A stretch of 64,000 nt of DNA, from the NCBI RefSeq assembly GCF_000698555.1, contig NZ_JFHE01000027.1, positions 1-64,000 of the forward strand, written 5' to 3'. This DNA is from Caballeronia grimmiae. GTDB lineage: Bacteria > Pseudomonadota > Gammaproteobacteria > Burkholderiales > Burkholderiaceae. The position numbers and the translations under genes were made by a program. The notes below the pieces were generated by a model, which was not told the DNA's origin, did not search any database, and worked only from the letters and a program-made list of their open reading frames with translations. Numbering within the stretch: position 1 is the stretch's first letter; every line of letters starts with the position of its first letter. Shown piece after piece: positions 1 to 10,023 of this stretch.

Positions 1-354
1 AAGGAACGGCACGTGCAGGCCGCCCGGCGCGAGGTGCGCGATCCATTCGAACTGCGACGTGAGCTGCGGCGACGACAGCAGCGCCGCCGTGTACGCGCCG
101 ACCGCGTAGAACGCGATATAGCCCAGGTCGAGCAGGCCGGCGAAGCCGACCACCACGTTGAGACCGAGCGCCAGCATCACGTAGAGCATCGCGAAGTCGA
201 GCACGCGGACCCAGTAGTTGCCGCCGGCCGCGCCGATCACCATCGGCGCTGCGATCACGAACACGGCGGTCAGAACGCCGACGACGAGCGTCTTCGTCGT
301 GTTCTTCTCGGGGATGAGCGTCGTCGACGGCTCAATCGGTTGAATCGATGTCAT
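1..354 (-). CDS. livM: LivM-type branched-chain amino acid ABC permease (partial)
   Basis: Inner-membrane permease of the high-affinity leucine/isoleucine/valine importer. Only the first 118 residues are present; the rest lies beyond the left edge. The protein starts [10 protein letters not shown] and then shows hydrophobic segments and the motif [20 protein letters not shown], which is typical of LivM. The start is the ATG at 354, 24 bases after the livH stop, so the two are almost certainly cotranscribed. The ATPase genes livG and livF would be expected further left, but that is inference. Confidence 0.9.
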   Translation of the reverse strand, partial: MTSIQPIEPSTTLIPEKNTTKTLVVGVLTAVFVIAAPMVIGAAGGNYWVRVLDFAMLYVMLALGLNVVVGFAGLLDLGYIAFYAVGAYTAALLSSPQLTSQFEWIAHLAPGGLHVPFL

Positions 355-378
355 TTTATTCAGCTCCTCACACGGTCT

Positions 379-1329
379 TTAAGCGCGATCCGCGACACGT
401 TCGCCGAGCAGACCCGACGGACGGAACACGAGCACGATGATCAGCACGATGAAGGCGAACACGTCCTGATAGTTACTGCCGAAGACGCCGCCCGTCAGAT
501 TGCCGATGTAACCGGCGCCCAATTGCTCGATCAAGCCGAGCAGCACGCCGCCGACCATCGCGCCGCCCAGATTGCCGATACCGCCCAGCACCGCCGCCGT
601 GAACGCCTTCAGGCCGGGGATGAAGCCCATGTAGAAGTGCGCGTTGCCGTATTCCGACGCGATCATCACGCCGGCGAGCGCGGCGAGCGCGGAACCGATC
701 ATGAAGGTCGCGGAAATCACGAAGTTCGGATTCACGCCCATCAGCGATGCGACGCCGGGGTTCTCGGCGATCGCGCGCATTGCACGGCCGAGCTTGGTCT
801 TGTGCACGAGCAGGAGGAGACCGGCCATCACGAGGAACGCGACCACGATGATGACGATTTCCGTCATCGAGATCACGGCGCCCGGGTTGTTCTCGCCGGC
901 GGTGATCACGTTGATCGGATCGGTCGGCAGAAGCTGCGGGAACGCGAGCGGATTGCGGCCCCAGATCATCATCGCGATGGTCTGCAACAGAATCGACACG
1001 CCGATGGCGGTGATCAGCGGCGCGAGACGCGGCGCCTTGCGCAGCGGCCGGTACGCGACTTTCTCGATCGTATAACCCACGACCGCGCAAACAACCGCGG
1101 CAATCACGAGCGCGATCGTCAGCATGATCGGCCCGGGCATCGATGGAAAGTGGTTCTGCATGACGCCTATCGCTGACAGGGCGACCATCGCGCCCACCAT
1201 CAGCACGTCGCCGTGCGCGAAGTTGATGATGCCGAGAATCCCGTACACCATCGTATAGCCCAGAGCGATGATGGCGTAGACGCTGCCAAGCACCAGACCG
1301 TTGATGATCTGCTGGATGAAAATATCCAT
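379..1329 (-). CDS. livH: LivH-type branched-chain amino acid ABC permease
   Basis: A 316-residue multispanning inner-membrane permease that should pair with LivM. It begins MDIFIQQIINGLVLGSVYAI and carries the LivH signatures YGILGIINFAHGD near the N-terminus and AAVLGGIGNLGGAMVGGVLL in the second half. The frame opens 28 codons upstream, but the ATG at 1329 is chosen because AAGGAG lies 6 bases before it and because LivH proteins begin at this point. It sits between the binding-protein gene upstream and livM downstream in a K-H-M order. Confidence 0.95.
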   Translation of the reverse strand: MDIFIQQIINGLVLGSVYAIIALGYTMVYGILGIINFAHGDVLMVGAMVALSAIGVMQNHFPSMPGPIMLTIALVIAAVVCAVVGYTIEKVAYRPLRKAPRLAPLITAIGVSILLQTIAMMIWGRNPLAFPQLLPTDPINVITAGENNPGAVISMTEIVIIVVAFLVMAGLLLLVHKTKLGRAMRAIAENPGVASLMGVNPNFVISATFMIGSALAALAGVMIASEYGNAHFYMGFIPGLKAFTAAVLGGIGNLGGAMVGGVLLGLIEQLGAGYIGNLTGGVFGSNYQDVFAFIVLIIVLVFRPSGLLGERVADRA

Positions 1330-1452
1330 TAAAAGCTCCTTAGCCCCGTGCGACCAGATCACGCCTTTATCACCGGCCGATAAACCGGTGTGAAGCGAAA
1401 TCTGGAGCAGCACTGCGCGTACTTTTGAAAAAAACCGGTAAGGGTTAATCGC

Positions 1453-1495
1453 CTGCCGTTCGGCCCGCCGCCGGATAGGTGCGGGCTTCCGGCAG
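1453..1495 (-). repeat. Two-part inverted repeat between livK and livH
   Basis: CTGCCG (1453-1458) and GCCCGC (1463-1468) pair with GCGGGC (1481-1486) and CGGCAG (1490-1495). In the minus-strand transcript this forms a hairpin with a small internal loop just after the binding-protein stop codon. A T-run is seen on that strand at about 1430-1436, but roughly 16 bases past the stem, so it is not a textbook terminator. It may cap the livK message or reduce read-through into livHM. Confidence 0.4.
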
Positions 1496-1550
1496 ACGGA
1501 TACGAAACGGCGCTGTCGATAAGGCGCCGCAAGACTGCAAACGCCTGCTG

Positions 1551-2768
1551 CTACTGCTTGACGACGTCGAGCACTTCCTTCTTTTTGTCCTTGAAGTCGT
1601 AAAGCGTGATGGTGCCCGCCTTCAGATCGCCTTTATCGTCAAACGCGATATGCCCCGTCAGACCGTTGAAATCCGTCGTGGCCATCGCCGCGAGCACCTT
1701 GCCCGCTTCGATGGAATTGGCGCGCTTCATTGCATCGACGATCACGTACATCGCGTCATACGTGAACGGCGCGTAAATCTGCACCGGCGTGTGAAAACGT
1801 GCTTCGTACTTCTGCGCGAAGTCCGCCCCCTTGTCCATCTTCGAGAGCGCGGGCCCGGCTTCCGTGCAGACGACGTTCTGCACCGCGTCGCCCGCCAGCT
1901 CCGGCAACTGCTGCGTGCAGACGCCGTCGCCCGCCAGAATCTTCGCCTTCACGCCAAGCGCCGCGGCTTCCTTCGCGAACGGGCCGCCCGTCACGTCCAT
2001 GCCGCCGTACATCACCACGTCGGGCTGCACGCGCTTGATCTTCGTGATGATCGCCTTGAAATTGCGCGCCTTCTCGGTTGTCGACTCGCGCGCCGCAATC
2101 TTTATCCCGCCTGCCTGAACCGTCTTTGCGAACTCGTCCGCGAGGCCGCGGCCGTAGGCGCTGGCGTCATCGACGATCACGACTTTCTTCGCATGCAGCG
2201 TCTTCATCGCGTAGCCGGCCAGCACGGGGCCCTGCTGCGCGTCGGTGGCCACGACGCGGAACGTCGTCTTGTAGCCTTGCTTCGTGTACTGCGGGTTCGT
2301 CGTCGAGGGCGAGATCTGCGCGATGCCCGCATCGCTATAAATCTTCGACGCCGGAATCGACACGCCCGAATTCAAATGTCCGATCACGGCGACCACATGG
2401 TCATCGATGAGGCGCTGCGCGGCTTCCTCGCCGGTGCGCGGATCGGCGGCATCGTCCTGGCTGTCGAGCTGAAGGCGGATGGCGCGACCGTCGATCGTCA
2501 GACCCTGACTGCTGATTTCTTCCAGCGCGAGCCGCGCGCCGTTTTCATTGTCCTTGCCGAGATGCGCCTGAGTGCCGGTGAGCGGCGCGACATGACCGAT
2601 CCTGACGATCGTCGCCTCGCTCGCGGGCGCCACGGCTGCCGCCGGCGCGACAGCGGCGCTGGCCGCCGACGCTGCTCCGCCCGCTCCGCCTTCGTCCTTC
2701 TTGCCGCATGCAGTTGCCATTGCAACCGCAGCCGCGATGGACACGGCGTGAGCAAACTTGAATCGCAT
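1551..2768 (-). CDS. livK: Branched-chain amino acid ABC substrate-binding lipoprotein
   Basis: Periplasmic amino-acid-binding component (Peripla_BP_6/LivJ-LivK family), 405 residues from the ATG at 2768, with AGGAGA 8 bases upstream; the preceding TTG is in frame but badly placed. The N-terminus is a lipoprotein signal ending in the lipobox-like MATAC followed by GKKDEG, so the mature protein is probably lipid-anchored. After an Ala-rich linker comes the binding fold starting at IVRIGHVAPLTGTQAHLGKD, with ISPSTTNPQYTKQGY in the hinge region. It is the first gene of the liv operon. The ligand could be another amino acid; the family does not fix it. Confidence 0.92.
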   Translation of the reverse strand: MRFKFAHAVSIAAAVAMATACGKKDEGGAGGAASAASAAVAPAAAVAPASEATIVRIGHVAPLTGTQAHLGKDNENGARLALEEISSQGLTIDGRAIRLQLDSQDDAADPRTGEEAAQRLIDDHVVAVIGHLNSGVSIPASKIYSDAGIAQISPSTTNPQYTKQGYKTTFRVVATDAQQGPVLAGYAMKTLHAKKVVIVDDASAYGRGLADEFAKTVQAGGIKIAARESTTEKARNFKAIITKIKRVQPDVVMYGGMDVTGGPFAKEAAALGVKAKILAGDGVCTQQLPELAGDAVQNVVCTEAGPALSKMDKGADFAQKYEARFHTPVQIYAPFTYDAMYVIVDAMKRANSIEAGKVLAAMATTDFNGLTGHIAFDDKGDLKAGTITLYDFKDKKKEVLDVVKQ

Positions 2769-2831
2769 CAAATAGGTCTCCTGCGGCTTTCAAAACGGTT
2801 ACCAAAGCCCCTTGGGACTCAAGACGCGCGA

Positions 2832-2859
2832 ATTGTAACGCCAAATATGAGACGAGCAA
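2832..2859 (-). promoter_or_regulatory. Probable liv operon promoter
   Basis: On the minus strand TTGCTC (2859-2854) and TACAAT (2837-2832) are separated by 16 bases, 64 bases before the binding-protein start. The -10 matches 5 of 6 consensus positions. The 345-base gap 2769-3113 contains this promoter and the ispH terminator; I see no gene in it. Confidence 0.5.
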
Positions 2860-3071
2860 TATTCTTGCGTGGCGGGGTTTTCCAGCATTGCAACCCGCAT
2901 TTTCGGGCTGTTTCGCAGCAAAAGCGCAACCGGGTTGCGATCCACCGTTGTGCAGTAGTTGCACCACTTCAGCAGTGGGCCTACAGCGAGCCTCAAAAAC
3001 TTGAGTCGCGAAGTGGTCCAGATTGGTGCATCCTGTTCAATGAAGCCCGTCGCGGTACGAAGCACAGGACG

Positions 3072-3095
3072 AAAAAAAAGCGCCCGGAGGCGCTT
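3072..3095 (-). terminator. Rho-independent terminator after ispH
   Basis: AAGCGCC and GGCGCTT form a 7-base stem with a 4-base loop, followed on the minus strand by eight T residues. It lies about 20 bases after the ispH stop. Confidence 0.9.
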
Positions 3096-3113
3096 TTCGA
3101 GGAATCCGTCTAA

Positions 3114-4082
3114 TTACTGCGGCAGGGACAAACCGCGCGGCAGCGGGAAGGAAATCGTTTCTTCGATGCCTTCGAGCGACCGCACGCTGCGCACGCCAAG
3201 TTCCCGCAGCCGTTCGATGACCGCCTGAGCCAGCACTTCCGGCGCGGATGCTCCCGCCGTCACGCCGATGCGCTTCTTCCCCTTCAGCCACGCCGGATCG
3301 ATCTGGGCAGGCGAGTCCACCATATAAGCGGGAATGCCGCTGCGCTCCGCCACTTCCCGCAGGCGGCTCGAATTCGAGCTGTTCGGGCTGCCGACCACGA
3401 TCACCACATCGCACTGCGGCGCAAGAAACTTCACCGCGTCCTGGCGATTCTGCGTCGCGTAACAGATGTCCTGCTTCTTCGGTTCCTTGACGCTCGGATA
3501 CTTGCGCTTCAGCGCATCGATGATGGCGGAGGCATCGTCGACGGAAAGCGTCGTCTGCGTGACATAGGCGATGCGGTTCGGATCGCGCAAGTCGAGCTTC
3601 TGCACGTCGTCGATATCTTCGACGAGATGCATGCCTTCGCCCGACTGCCCCATCGTGCCTTCGACTTCCGGATGGCCCTTGTGGCCGATCATCACGATAT
3701 CGAAGCCTTCCTGGCGCATCTTCGCGACCTCCATGTGCACCTTGGTCACGAGCGGACACGTGGCGTCGAACACACGCAGACCGCGCGCTTCGGCCTCGGC
3801 GCGCACTGCCTTCGATACCCCGTGCGCGCTGAAAATCAGCGTGCTGCCCTCGGGCACGTCCGTCAGTTCCTCGATGAAGATCGCGCCCTTCTTGCGCAAA
3901 TCCGCGACGACATAGGCGTTATGGACGATTTCGTGCCTGACGTAGATCGGCGCGCCGAACAGCTTGATGGCCCGCTCGACGATCTCGATGGCGCGATCGA
4001 CGCCCGCACAGAACCCGCGCGGCTGGGCGAGCAGGATTTCGAGGTCGGTTTCGATGTCGTTGAGGCTTTCGGTCAGGCTCAT
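3114..4082 (-). CDS. ispH: 4-hydroxy-3-methylbut-2-enyl diphosphate reductase
   Basis: Last enzyme of the MEP isoprenoid pathway: a cytoplasmic iron-sulfur protein reducing HMBPP to IPP and DMAPP. It is 322 residues, a normal length. The three cluster cysteines are visible: C25 in [10 protein letters not shown]109 in [12 protein letters not shown] and C207 in [11 protein letters not shown]. The substrate-site histidines H54 (EIVHN) and H137, and E139 in HPEVEGT, are also present. It starts 2 bases after the fkpB stop, reproducing the fkpB-ispH pairing known in other proteobacteria, and ends at a strong terminator. Confidence 0.97.
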   Translation of the reverse strand: MSLTESLNDIETDLEILLAQPRGFCAGVDRAIEIVERAIKLFGAPIYVRHEIVHNAYVVADLRKKGAIFIEELTDVPEGSTLIFSAHGVSKAVRAEAEARGLRVFDATCPLVTKVHMEVAKMRQEGFDIVMIGHKGHPEVEGTMGQSGEGMHLVEDIDDVQKLDLRDPNRIAYVTQTTLSVDDASAIIDALKRKYPSVKEPKKQDICYATQNRQDAVKFLAPQCDVVIVVGSPNSSNSSRLREVAERSGIPAYMVDSPAQIDPAWLKGKKRIGVTAGASAPEVLAQAVIERLRELGVRSVRSLEGIEETISFPLPRGLSLPQ

Positions 4083-4084
4083 GG

Positions 4085-4540
4085 CTACAGAATTCCGATG
4101 ATTTTCACTTCGAAGGCCAGCGCCTGGCCGGCGAGCGGGTGATTGAAGTCGAACAGCGCCGACGTCTCGCCCACTTCCTTGAGCACGCCGGCGTAGCGCC
4201 CGCCGTTGGGCGCGTTGAATTCGACGAGATCGCCCGGAGAAAAATCCTCGCCGATCATGCTGTTTTCGCGCAGCGTCGCAAGCGACACGCGCTGCACCAG
4301 TTCCGGATTGCGCGGCCCGAACGCCTGCTCGGGCGTTAGCTGAAAGGTCGAATGGTGGCCGACCTTCAATCCCAGCAGAATTTCTTCGAGCGGCGGCGCG
4401 AGCTGGCCCGCGCCCAGGAGGAGCGTCGCGGGCTTTTCGGTGAAGGTATTCACGATGTCGGCACCATCGGCCAGTGCGAGCCGGTAATGAAGCGTGACGT
4501 GGGAACCGGGTTTCACCTCGGAGATATCGATGATGCTCAT
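4085..4540 (-). CDS. fkpB: FKBP-type peptidyl-prolyl isomerase (SlpA/FkpB)
   Basis: A 151-residue cytoplasmic FKBP of the SlpA type, combining prolyl isomerase and chaperone activity. Signs are [12 protein letters not shown] at the N-terminus, [13 protein letters not shown], the inserted-flap segment with [13 protein letters not shown], and the C-terminal [15 protein letters not shown] and [12 protein letters not shown]. The last is the conserved end of the SlpA/SlyD group. No strong ribosome-binding site precedes the ATG. A TACAAT-like -10 is present on the minus strand at about 4656-4661, but I find no convincing -35. It is the upstream partner of ispH and divergent from radC. Confidence 0.93.
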   Translation of the reverse strand: MSIIDISEVKPGSHVTLHYRLALADGADIVNTFTEKPATLLLGAGQLAPPLEEILLGLKVGHHSTFQLTPEQAFGPRNPELVQRVSLATLRENSMIGEDFSPGDLVEFNAPNGGRYAGVLKEVGETSALFDFNHPLAGQALAFEVKIIGIL

Positions 4541-4744
4541 GAGTATTGGATGTGGCGGTTCAGTGAGAAGCGCGGCGTGCGCCGGGCGAGCGGCGGCTCT
4601 TCGGCACGAAGCTGCGAACCGCGGGGCGCATCGTCGGAACGAGCGCCAAAACCGCTATTGTAAGACAGAGTTGCGTAACGTCGTGACGGGCGCACGCGGC
4701 GTTCGTGCGGCGCGCCTCGCAAGTTTGCTTGTACGGAGCGTGCG

Positions 4745-5482
4745 ATGACAGCCGCCCTTCCGCTGCCCGCGCCCGTCGATGCAATCGTGCAGGAGCGGCT
4801 GCGCTCACTGTCGATTCCCGAATGGGACGAGGCCGACCGGCCGCGCGAGCGTCTGCTCAAGGCCGGACCAGCCACGCTCTCCGACGCCGAACTGCTCGCG
4901 CTTTTCCTGCGGACGGGCGTGCCGGGCCTGACCGCCGTCGACGTAGCGCGCGCGCTGCTGCGACGATTTGGCTCACTGCGCGCGGTGCTGGATGCGTCCG
5001 CGTCCGATTTGCAGGACGAGCGCGGCGTCGGCGAAGCGCGCGCCGCGACGCTGCTCGCCGTGTCCGAAATGTGCCGCCGGGCGCTCGCCGAGAAGGCGCG
5101 CGACCGCATGCTCCTCAATTCGCCCGGCGCGGTGGAAGACTTCCTGCGCCTGAAAATCGGCACGCGGACGAACGAAGTGTTCATCTGCATCTATCTGGAC
5201 GCGCGTCATCAACTACTGGATATCTGCGAGGAGGCGCAAGGGTCGCTGACGCGGGTGGCGGTTTATCCGCGCGAGATCGTCAAGCGCGCACTTGCATTCA
5301 ATGCGGCGGGGCTGATCGTCGCGCATAATCATCCGTCGGGCGGCGTCGAGCCCAGCGGCAGCGACCGCAAGCTCACGCGCACGCTGCAGGATGCCCTCGC
5401 ACTCATCGACGTCAAGCTGCTGGATCATATGGTCGTCGCGTCCAATGACATTTTTTCGTTCGCGCGCGAGGGCTGGCTGTGA
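4745..5482 (+). CDS. radC: RadC family JAB/MPN-domain protein
   Basis: A 245-residue protein with an N-terminal helix-hairpin-helix-like region (about 1-115; [20 protein letters not shown]) and a C-terminal JAB1/MPN domain. The metal motif H194-x-H196-x10-D207 is intact in [15 protein letters not shown]. Although named for radiation sensitivity, the family function remains unsettled; a DNA-related metalloprotease or nuclease role has been proposed. The GGAGC before the ATG supports this start. It sits just upstream of rpmB-rpmG, the same order as the E. coli radC-rpmB-rpmG region. Confidence 0.94.
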   Translation: MTAALPLPAPVDAIVQERLRSLSIPEWDEADRPRERLLKAGPATLSDAELLALFLRTGVPGLTAVDVARALLRRFGSLRAVLDASASDLQDERGVGEARAATLLAVSEMCRRALAEKARDRMLLNSPGAVEDFLRLKIGTRTNEVFICIYLDARHQLLDICEEAQGSLTRVAVYPREIVKRALAFNAAGLIVAHNHPSGGVEPSGSDRKLTRTLQDALALIDVKLLDHMVVASNDIFSFAREGWL

Positions 5483-5517
5483 CGCTCCAAACACAGGCGC
5501 GCCCGGACCAGAAAATC

Positions 5518-5547
5518 TTGATAACGCACTGTTTTTCCTGCTAGAAT
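5518..5547 (+). promoter_or_regulatory. rpmB-rpmG promoter
   Basis: TTGATA (5518-5523) and TAGAAT (5542-5547) are separated by 18 bases. This is one of the best sigma-70-type matches in the window. It predicts a leader of about 160 bases before rpmB. Confidence 0.75.
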
Positions 5548-5654
5548 CCTCGTTTGCTTTTTTCAACCCGCCTGTTCTGATCCACGCAGTCCTCATTGGC
5601 ATAACCGTGCTGCCAAGTCCCCGATCGGCAAATTGGGCGATTAGAGGCATCGAC

Positions 5655-5670
5655 GAAGGAATTCTCCTTC
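5655..5670 (+). other. Small hairpin in the rpmB leader
   Basis: GAAGGA and TCCTTC pair around ATTC, about 45 bases before the rpmB start inside the predicted leader. It is short and could be chance, but a structured leader would fit ribosomal-protein autoregulation. Confidence 0.3.
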
Positions 5671-5715
5671 ATTCGAGCGTTCGATTCAGACTCAACGTGT
5701 ATTAGGAGTGTCACC

Positions 5716-5949
5716 ATGGCACGCGTATGCCAAGTAACTGGGAAAGGCCCGATGTCGGGCAACAACGTTTCCCACGCAAACAACCGGACCAAGCGTCGTT
5801 TCCTGCCGAACCTGCAGAACCGCCGTTTCTTCGTTGAAAGCGAAAACCGCTGGGTGCGTCTGCGCGTCTCGAACGCCGGCCTGCGCCTGATCGACAAGAA
5901 CGGTATTGACGCCGTGCTCGCAGACTTGCGCGCACGCGGTGAAATCTAA
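5716..5949 (+). CDS. rpmB: 50S ribosomal protein bL28
   Basis: A 77-residue basic protein of the large ribosomal subunit, starting [20 protein letters not shown], with the typical [20 protein letters not shown] core and the ending [14 protein letters not shown] ribosome-binding site (TTAGGAGTG) precedes the ATG. It is followed after 11 bases by rpmG, as in most proteobacteria. Confidence 0.98.
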   Translation: MARVCQVTGKGPMSGNNVSHANNRTKRRFLPNLQNRRFFVESENRWVRLRVSNAGLRLIDKNGIDAVLADLRARGEI

Positions 5950-5960
5950 GGAGCACGCAC

Positions 5961-6128
5961 ATGGCCAAAGGCGCACGCGACAAGATCAAGCTGGAGTCGA
6001 CCGCAGGCACGGGTCACTTCTACACGACGACCAAGAACAAGCGCAACATGCCGGAAAAGATGCTGATCAAGAAGTTCGATCCCGTCGCCCGCAAGCATGT
6101 TGACTACAAGGAAACCAAGATCAAGTAA
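5961..6128 (+). CDS. rpmG: 50S ribosomal protein bL33
   Basis: A 55-residue ribosomal protein, [20 protein letters not shown] onwards, with [15 protein letters not shown] and the end DYKETKIK. There is no CxxC zinc motif, so it is the cysteine-free form. AAGGAG overlaps the end of rpmB and precedes the ATG, so rpmB and rpmG are translated from one message. Confidence 0.98.
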   Translation: MAKGARDKIKLESTAGTGHFYTTTKNKRNMPEKMLIKKFDPVARKHVDYKETKIK

Positions 6129-6160
6129 ATCTTGATCTCGAGTCCTTGACGAAGACACCG

Positions 6161-6186
6161 GAAAGCCCCGCCCATGCGGGGCTTTC
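6161..6186 (+). terminator. Terminator after rpmBG
   Basis: An 11-base perfect stem, GAAAGCCCCGC with GCGGGGCTTTC, around CCAT, 32 bases after rpmG. The following T-rich stretch is broken (TTTCTGCGTTTC), so it may be a weak terminator. Confidence 0.7.
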
Positions 6187-6317
6187 TGCGTTTCGGCCCG
6201 ATATTTCGCGTTTTCACACGCTTTTCACACGCCCGTGCGCGGGTTTTCGTTGTTCGTGCCGCACACCGCGCGTTATGCTTGCCGGCTAGGCAAGCACGGG
6301 AACGGAGACGCGGCAGC

Positions 6318-7916
6318 ATGAATTTCGATGTAGCGATCGTAGGAAGCGGCCTCGCGGGACTGAGCGTCGCGCTGAACCTGGCCGAGACGCGGCGCGTCGC
6401 GATTGTCGCGAAACGCCCGGTGAGCGAGGGCGCCAGCGACTGGGCTCAGGGCGGCATCGCGGCGGTGCTGGATTCGGCCGACAGTATCGACAATCATGTC
6501 GCCGATACGCTTATCGCGGGCGGCGGCCTGTGCGACGAAGCCGCGACGCGCTTCATCGTCGAGAACGGGCGCGCGGCGATCGAATGGCTGATCAATGCGG
6601 GCGTCCCCTTCACCCGCGATAGCTCCGCGGAACTCGGGTTTCATCTGACGCGCGAAGGCGGTCATAGTCACCGCCGCATCATTCACGCCGCCGACGCGAC
6701 GGGCCACGCCGTCGTCACGACGCTCAACGAGCGCGTGCGCAATCATCCGAACATCACCGTTCTCGAAGATCACTACGCGATCGACCTCATCACGTCCGAC
6801 CGGCTTGGAATGCCCGGCCATCGTTGCCACGGTCTCTATGCGCTCGACCTGAAAAGCGGCCGGACCGTGACGATCCAGGCGCCGCATACGGTGCTGGCGA
6901 CGGGCGGCGCGGGCAAGGTCTATCTCTACACGACCAATCCCGACACCGCCACCGGCGACGGCATCGCGATGGCGTGGCGCGCGGGCTGCCGTGTCGGGAA
7001 CATGGAGTTCATCCAGTTCCATCCGACGTGCCTGTTCCATCCGTACGCGAAGTCGTTTCTCATCTCCGAAGCGGTGCGCGGCGAAGGCGGCATCCTGCGT
7101 CTGCCGGACGGCACGCGCTTCATGCCCGAACACGACGAACGCGCCGAACTCGCGCCCCGCGATATCGTCGCGCGGGCAATCGACTTCGAAATCAAGAAGC
7201 GCGGGATCGACTGCGTGTATCTGGACATCAGCCACCAGCCGCGTGCATTCCTCGAAGAACATTTCCCGACGATCCTCGCGCGCTGCCGCGAATTTGGCAT
7301 CGACATCGCGAAGGAGCCGATTCCGGTCGTGCCCGCCGCACATTACACATGCGGCGGCATCGTCACCGATCTGGCCGGGCGCACGGACCGGCCGGGGCTG
7401 TATGCGGTCGGTGAAACCGCCTGCACCGGTTTGCATGGCGCGAACCGGCTCGCGAGCAATTCGCTGCTCGAATGCATCGTGATCGGACGCGCGGCGGCCA
7501 GCGCCATCGAAGCCGACGGCTTCTCCTCCGGCTGCCACGCCGAGTTGCCCGACTGGGACGAGAGCCGCGTGTCGGACCCGGACGAGGAAGTCGTCGTCGC
7601 GCACAACTGGGACGAGTTGCGGCGGCTCATGTGGAATTACGTCGGCATCGTGCGCACGGACAAGCGGCTCGCGCGTGCGCAACACCGGATTGCGCTGCTG
7701 CGCGACGAGATCCACGAGTACTACGCGAACTTCAAGGTGAGCCGCGATCTGCTCGAACTGCGCAATCTGGTCGACGTGGCGTCGCTGATCGTCGAGAGCG
7801 CCTGCACGCGGCGCGAAAGCCGCGGCCTGCACTTCAGCCGCGACTGGCCCGGCACCCTGCCGAAAGCGCTGCCGACCGTGCTGATGCCGCCACCGAAGCG
7901 GCGGCGCGGCGTCTGA
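6318..7916 (+). CDS. nadB: L-aspartate oxidase
   Basis: A flavoprotein converting L-aspartate to iminoaspartate, the first step of de novo NAD synthesis. It is 532 residues from the ATG at 6318 ([20 protein letters not shown]), which places the FAD-binding GxGxxG at the N-terminus; the longer upstream frame would add non-homologous sequence. Other family signs are [23 protein letters not shown] [30 protein letters not shown] and [16 protein letters not shown]. It is convergent with nadC, with nadA next to it, so all three quinolinate/NAD genes are clustered. Confidence 0.97.
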   Translation: MNFDVAIVGSGLAGLSVALNLAETRRVAIVAKRPVSEGASDWAQGGIAAVLDSADSIDNHVADTLIAGGGLCDEAATRFIVENGRAAIEWLINAGVPFTRDSSAELGFHLTREGGHSHRRIIHAADATGHAVVTTLNERVRNHPNITVLEDHYAIDLITSDRLGMPGHRCHGLYALDLKSGRTVTIQAPHTVLATGGAGKVYLYTTNPDTATGDGIAMAWRAGCRVGNMEFIQFHPTCLFHPYAKSFLISEAVRGEGGILRLPDGTRFMPEHDERAELAPRDIVARAIDFEIKKRGIDCVYLDISHQPRAFLEEHFPTILARCREFGIDIAKEPIPVVPAAHYTCGGIVTDLAGRTDRPGLYAVGETACTGLHGANRLASNSLLECIVIGRAAASAIEADGFSSGCHAELPDWDESRVSDPDEEVVVAHNWDELRRLMWNYVGIVRTDKRLARAQHRIALLRDEIHEYYANFKVSRDLLELRNLVDVASLIVESACTRRESRGLHFSRDWPGTLPKALPTVLMPPPKRRRGV

Positions 7917-7922
7917 CGGACG

Positions 7923-8786
7923 CTAGAGAATGCGCATCGAAAAGTCGGTGGCGCGCACGTCTTTCGTGAGCGCGCCGATCGAGATGCGGTCGACGCCCGT
8001 TTCCGCGATCGCGCGCACGGTGTCGAAATTCACGCCGCCCGATACTTCCAGCAACGCGCGGCCTGCCGTGATGCGCACGGCGTCGCGCATGGCGTCGAGC
8101 GCGAAGTTATCGAGCAGAACGGATTCCGCGCGATGCGCCAGCGCCGTTTCGAGCTGCGCAAGCGTTTCGACTTCGATCTGAATCGGTACGCCGGCGTTCA
8201 GGGCGAGCGCCGCATCCATTGCCTCGCCGACGCCGCCCGCCGCCGCGATGTGATTTTCCTTGATCAGAATGCCGTCATACAGCGCGAGCCGCTGATTCGC
8301 TCCGCCGCCCACGCGCACGGCGTATTTCTGCGCGAGCCGCAAGCCCGGCAGCGTCTTGCGCGTATCGAGGATGCGCGCGCGCGTGCCTTCTATCGCATCG
8401 ACATAACGGCGCGTCGCGCTCGCCACGCCCGAAAGCAGCTGCAGGAAGTTGAGGCCGTTGCGCTCGGCGGTCAGCAGCGCACGCGCCGGACCGTGCAGAA
8501 GGACGACGGGCGTATCGGCCGCCATGCGCTGCCCTTCCTTGTAATGCCATTCCATCTCGATCGACGGATCGACCCGCCGCATCACTTCGATGAACCACGG
8601 CACGCCGCACAGCACCGCGTCCTCTCGCACGAGGATGCGCGCCGTGCGCCGCGCGTCGGCGGGCACGAGACGGCCGGTGACGTCGCCGCTGCCGATGTCT
8701 TCCGCGAGCGCATCGGCGACATTGCGCGAAAGCGCCGCGTCGAATGCTTCGCCGTACTGGGCGCGGACTTCTTCGAATATCGACAT
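7923..8786 (-). CDS. nadC: Nicotinate-nucleotide pyrophosphorylase (quinolinate PRTase)
   Basis: Converts quinolinate and PRPP to nicotinate mononucleotide. It is 287 residues from the ATG at 8786. Signatures are NFLQLLSGVASATRRYVDAI, ILDTRKTLPGLRLAQKYAV and VGGGANQRLALYDGILIKEN, then LEVSGGVNFDTVRAIAETGV near the end. The start overlaps the nadA stop as TGATG, which indicates translational coupling of nadA and nadC. Confidence 0.97.
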   Translation of the reverse strand: MSIFEEVRAQYGEAFDAALSRNVADALAEDIGSGDVTGRLVPADARRTARILVREDAVLCGVPWFIEVMRRVDPSIEMEWHYKEGQRMAADTPVVLLHGPARALLTAERNGLNFLQLLSGVASATRRYVDAIEGTRARILDTRKTLPGLRLAQKYAVRVGGGANQRLALYDGILIKENHIAAAGGVGEAMDAALALNAGVPIQIEVETLAQLETALAHRAESVLLDNFALDAMRDAVRITAGRALLEVSGGVNFDTVRAIAETGVDRISIGALTKDVRATDFSMRIL

Positions 8787-9913
8787 CACGCGGCTCCGAC
8801 GTTCGTGAACAGCGCGGCGTCCTTCGCCAGATCGCCGCTCGTCTGCACGCGCTTCTTGTGGCGTGCGGCGAAATCGAGCATCCGGTCGATCGGCACGCGC
8901 GCCCGTTCGCCGATTGCGGCATCGACGTGAATCTCGTTGTGGCCGCGTTCGAGCACGTCGGCAAGATTGGCGAGGCCGTTCATCGCCATCCACGGACAAT
9001 GCGCGCAGCTCTTGCACGTCGCGCTGTTGCCGGCCGTCGGGGCCTCGATGAACGTCTTGCCGGGCGCGGCGAGCCGCATCTTGTGCAGGATGCCCAGGTC
9101 CGTCGCGACGATGAAGCGTTTCGCATCGAGCCGTACGGCGGCGTCGATCAGTTGCGTGGTCGAGCCGACGACATCGGCCAGCCGCACGACCGCTTCCGGC
9201 GATTCCGGATGCACGAGAATCTTCGCGTCCGGATACTCGGCGCGCAAAAGATCCAGTTCGACGCCCTTGAACTCGTCATGCACGAGACACGAGCCCTGCC
9301 ACAGCAACATGTCCGCGCCGGTCTTTTTCTGAATGTAGCCGCCGAGATGCCGGTCCGGCGCCCACAGAATCTTCTCACCACGCGCGTGCAAATCCGCAAC
9401 GATTTCCAGACCGATCGACGACGTCACCATCCAGTCGGCCCGCGCCTTCACCGCCGCGCTCGTGTTCGCGTAGACGACGACGGTGCGGTCCGGATGGGCA
9501 TCGCAGAAAGCGGAGAATTCGTCGGCGGGGCAGCCGAGATCGAGCGAGCAGGTCGCGTCGAGGTCGGGCATCAGCACGCGCTTGGCGGGGCTCAGAATCT
9601 TGGCCGTCTCGCCCATGAAGCGCACGCCCGCGACGACCAGCGTCTTCGCGGCATGGTCGCGGCCGAAGCGCGCCATTTCGAGCGAATCGGCGACGCAGCC
9701 GCCCGTTTCGTCGGCGAGCTCCTGAAGCTCGGCATCGACGTAATAGTGCGCCACCAGCACCGCCTCTTCGCGCTTCAGAAGCGCACGAATGCGCTCCTTC
9801 AACGCCCGTTTCTCTTCCGGCGACGGCGCGTTCGGCACTCTCGCCCACGCCTCGCCCACTCCGCACGTCAGGCCTTGCGGCCGGTCGTACTCGACGCTCC
9901 TGATCGCTTCCAT
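8786..9913 (-). CDS. nadA: Quinolinate synthase
   Basis: An iron-sulfur enzyme condensing iminoaspartate with dihydroxyacetone phosphate. It is 375 residues from the ATG at 9913, with AGGGGAC before it; an upstream in-frame start 19 codons earlier lies next to the desaturase terminator and is less likely. Cluster cysteines fall in [15 protein letters not shown] and [13 protein letters not shown], with another in GSCLVHDEF. It ends in a one-base overlap with nadC. Confidence 0.96.
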   Translation of the reverse strand: MEAIRSVEYDRPQGLTCGVGEAWARVPNAPSPEEKRALKERIRALLKREEAVLVAHYYVDAELQELADETGGCVADSLEMARFGRDHAAKTLVVAGVRFMGETAKILSPAKRVLMPDLDATCSLDLGCPADEFSAFCDAHPDRTVVVYANTSAAVKARADWMVTSSIGLEIVADLHARGEKILWAPDRHLGGYIQKKTGADMLLWQGSCLVHDEFKGVELDLLRAEYPDAKILVHPESPEAVVRLADVVGSTTQLIDAAVRLDAKRFIVATDLGILHKMRLAAPGKTFIEAPTAGNSATCKSCAHCPWMAMNGLANLADVLERGHNEIHVDAAIGERARVPIDRMLDFAARHKKRVQTSGDLAKDAALFTNVGAA

Positions 9914-9961
9914 GTCCCCTGTCCCGCCCTTCGAGCAAAAAACAACGCGAAATCCGCCGCA

Positions 9962-9993
9962 CAAAAACAAAGACCCCGCCAGAGCGGGGTCTT
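9962..9993 (-). terminator. Terminator after the desaturase gene
   Basis: AAGACCCCGC and GCGGGGTCTT form a 10-base stem with a 5-base loop, followed on the minus strand by TTGTTTTTGT. It separates the desaturase transcript from nadA. Confidence 0.85.
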
Positions 9994-10023
9994 GTGACGT
10001 CTTTAAATCTTAGCGGATATTGC

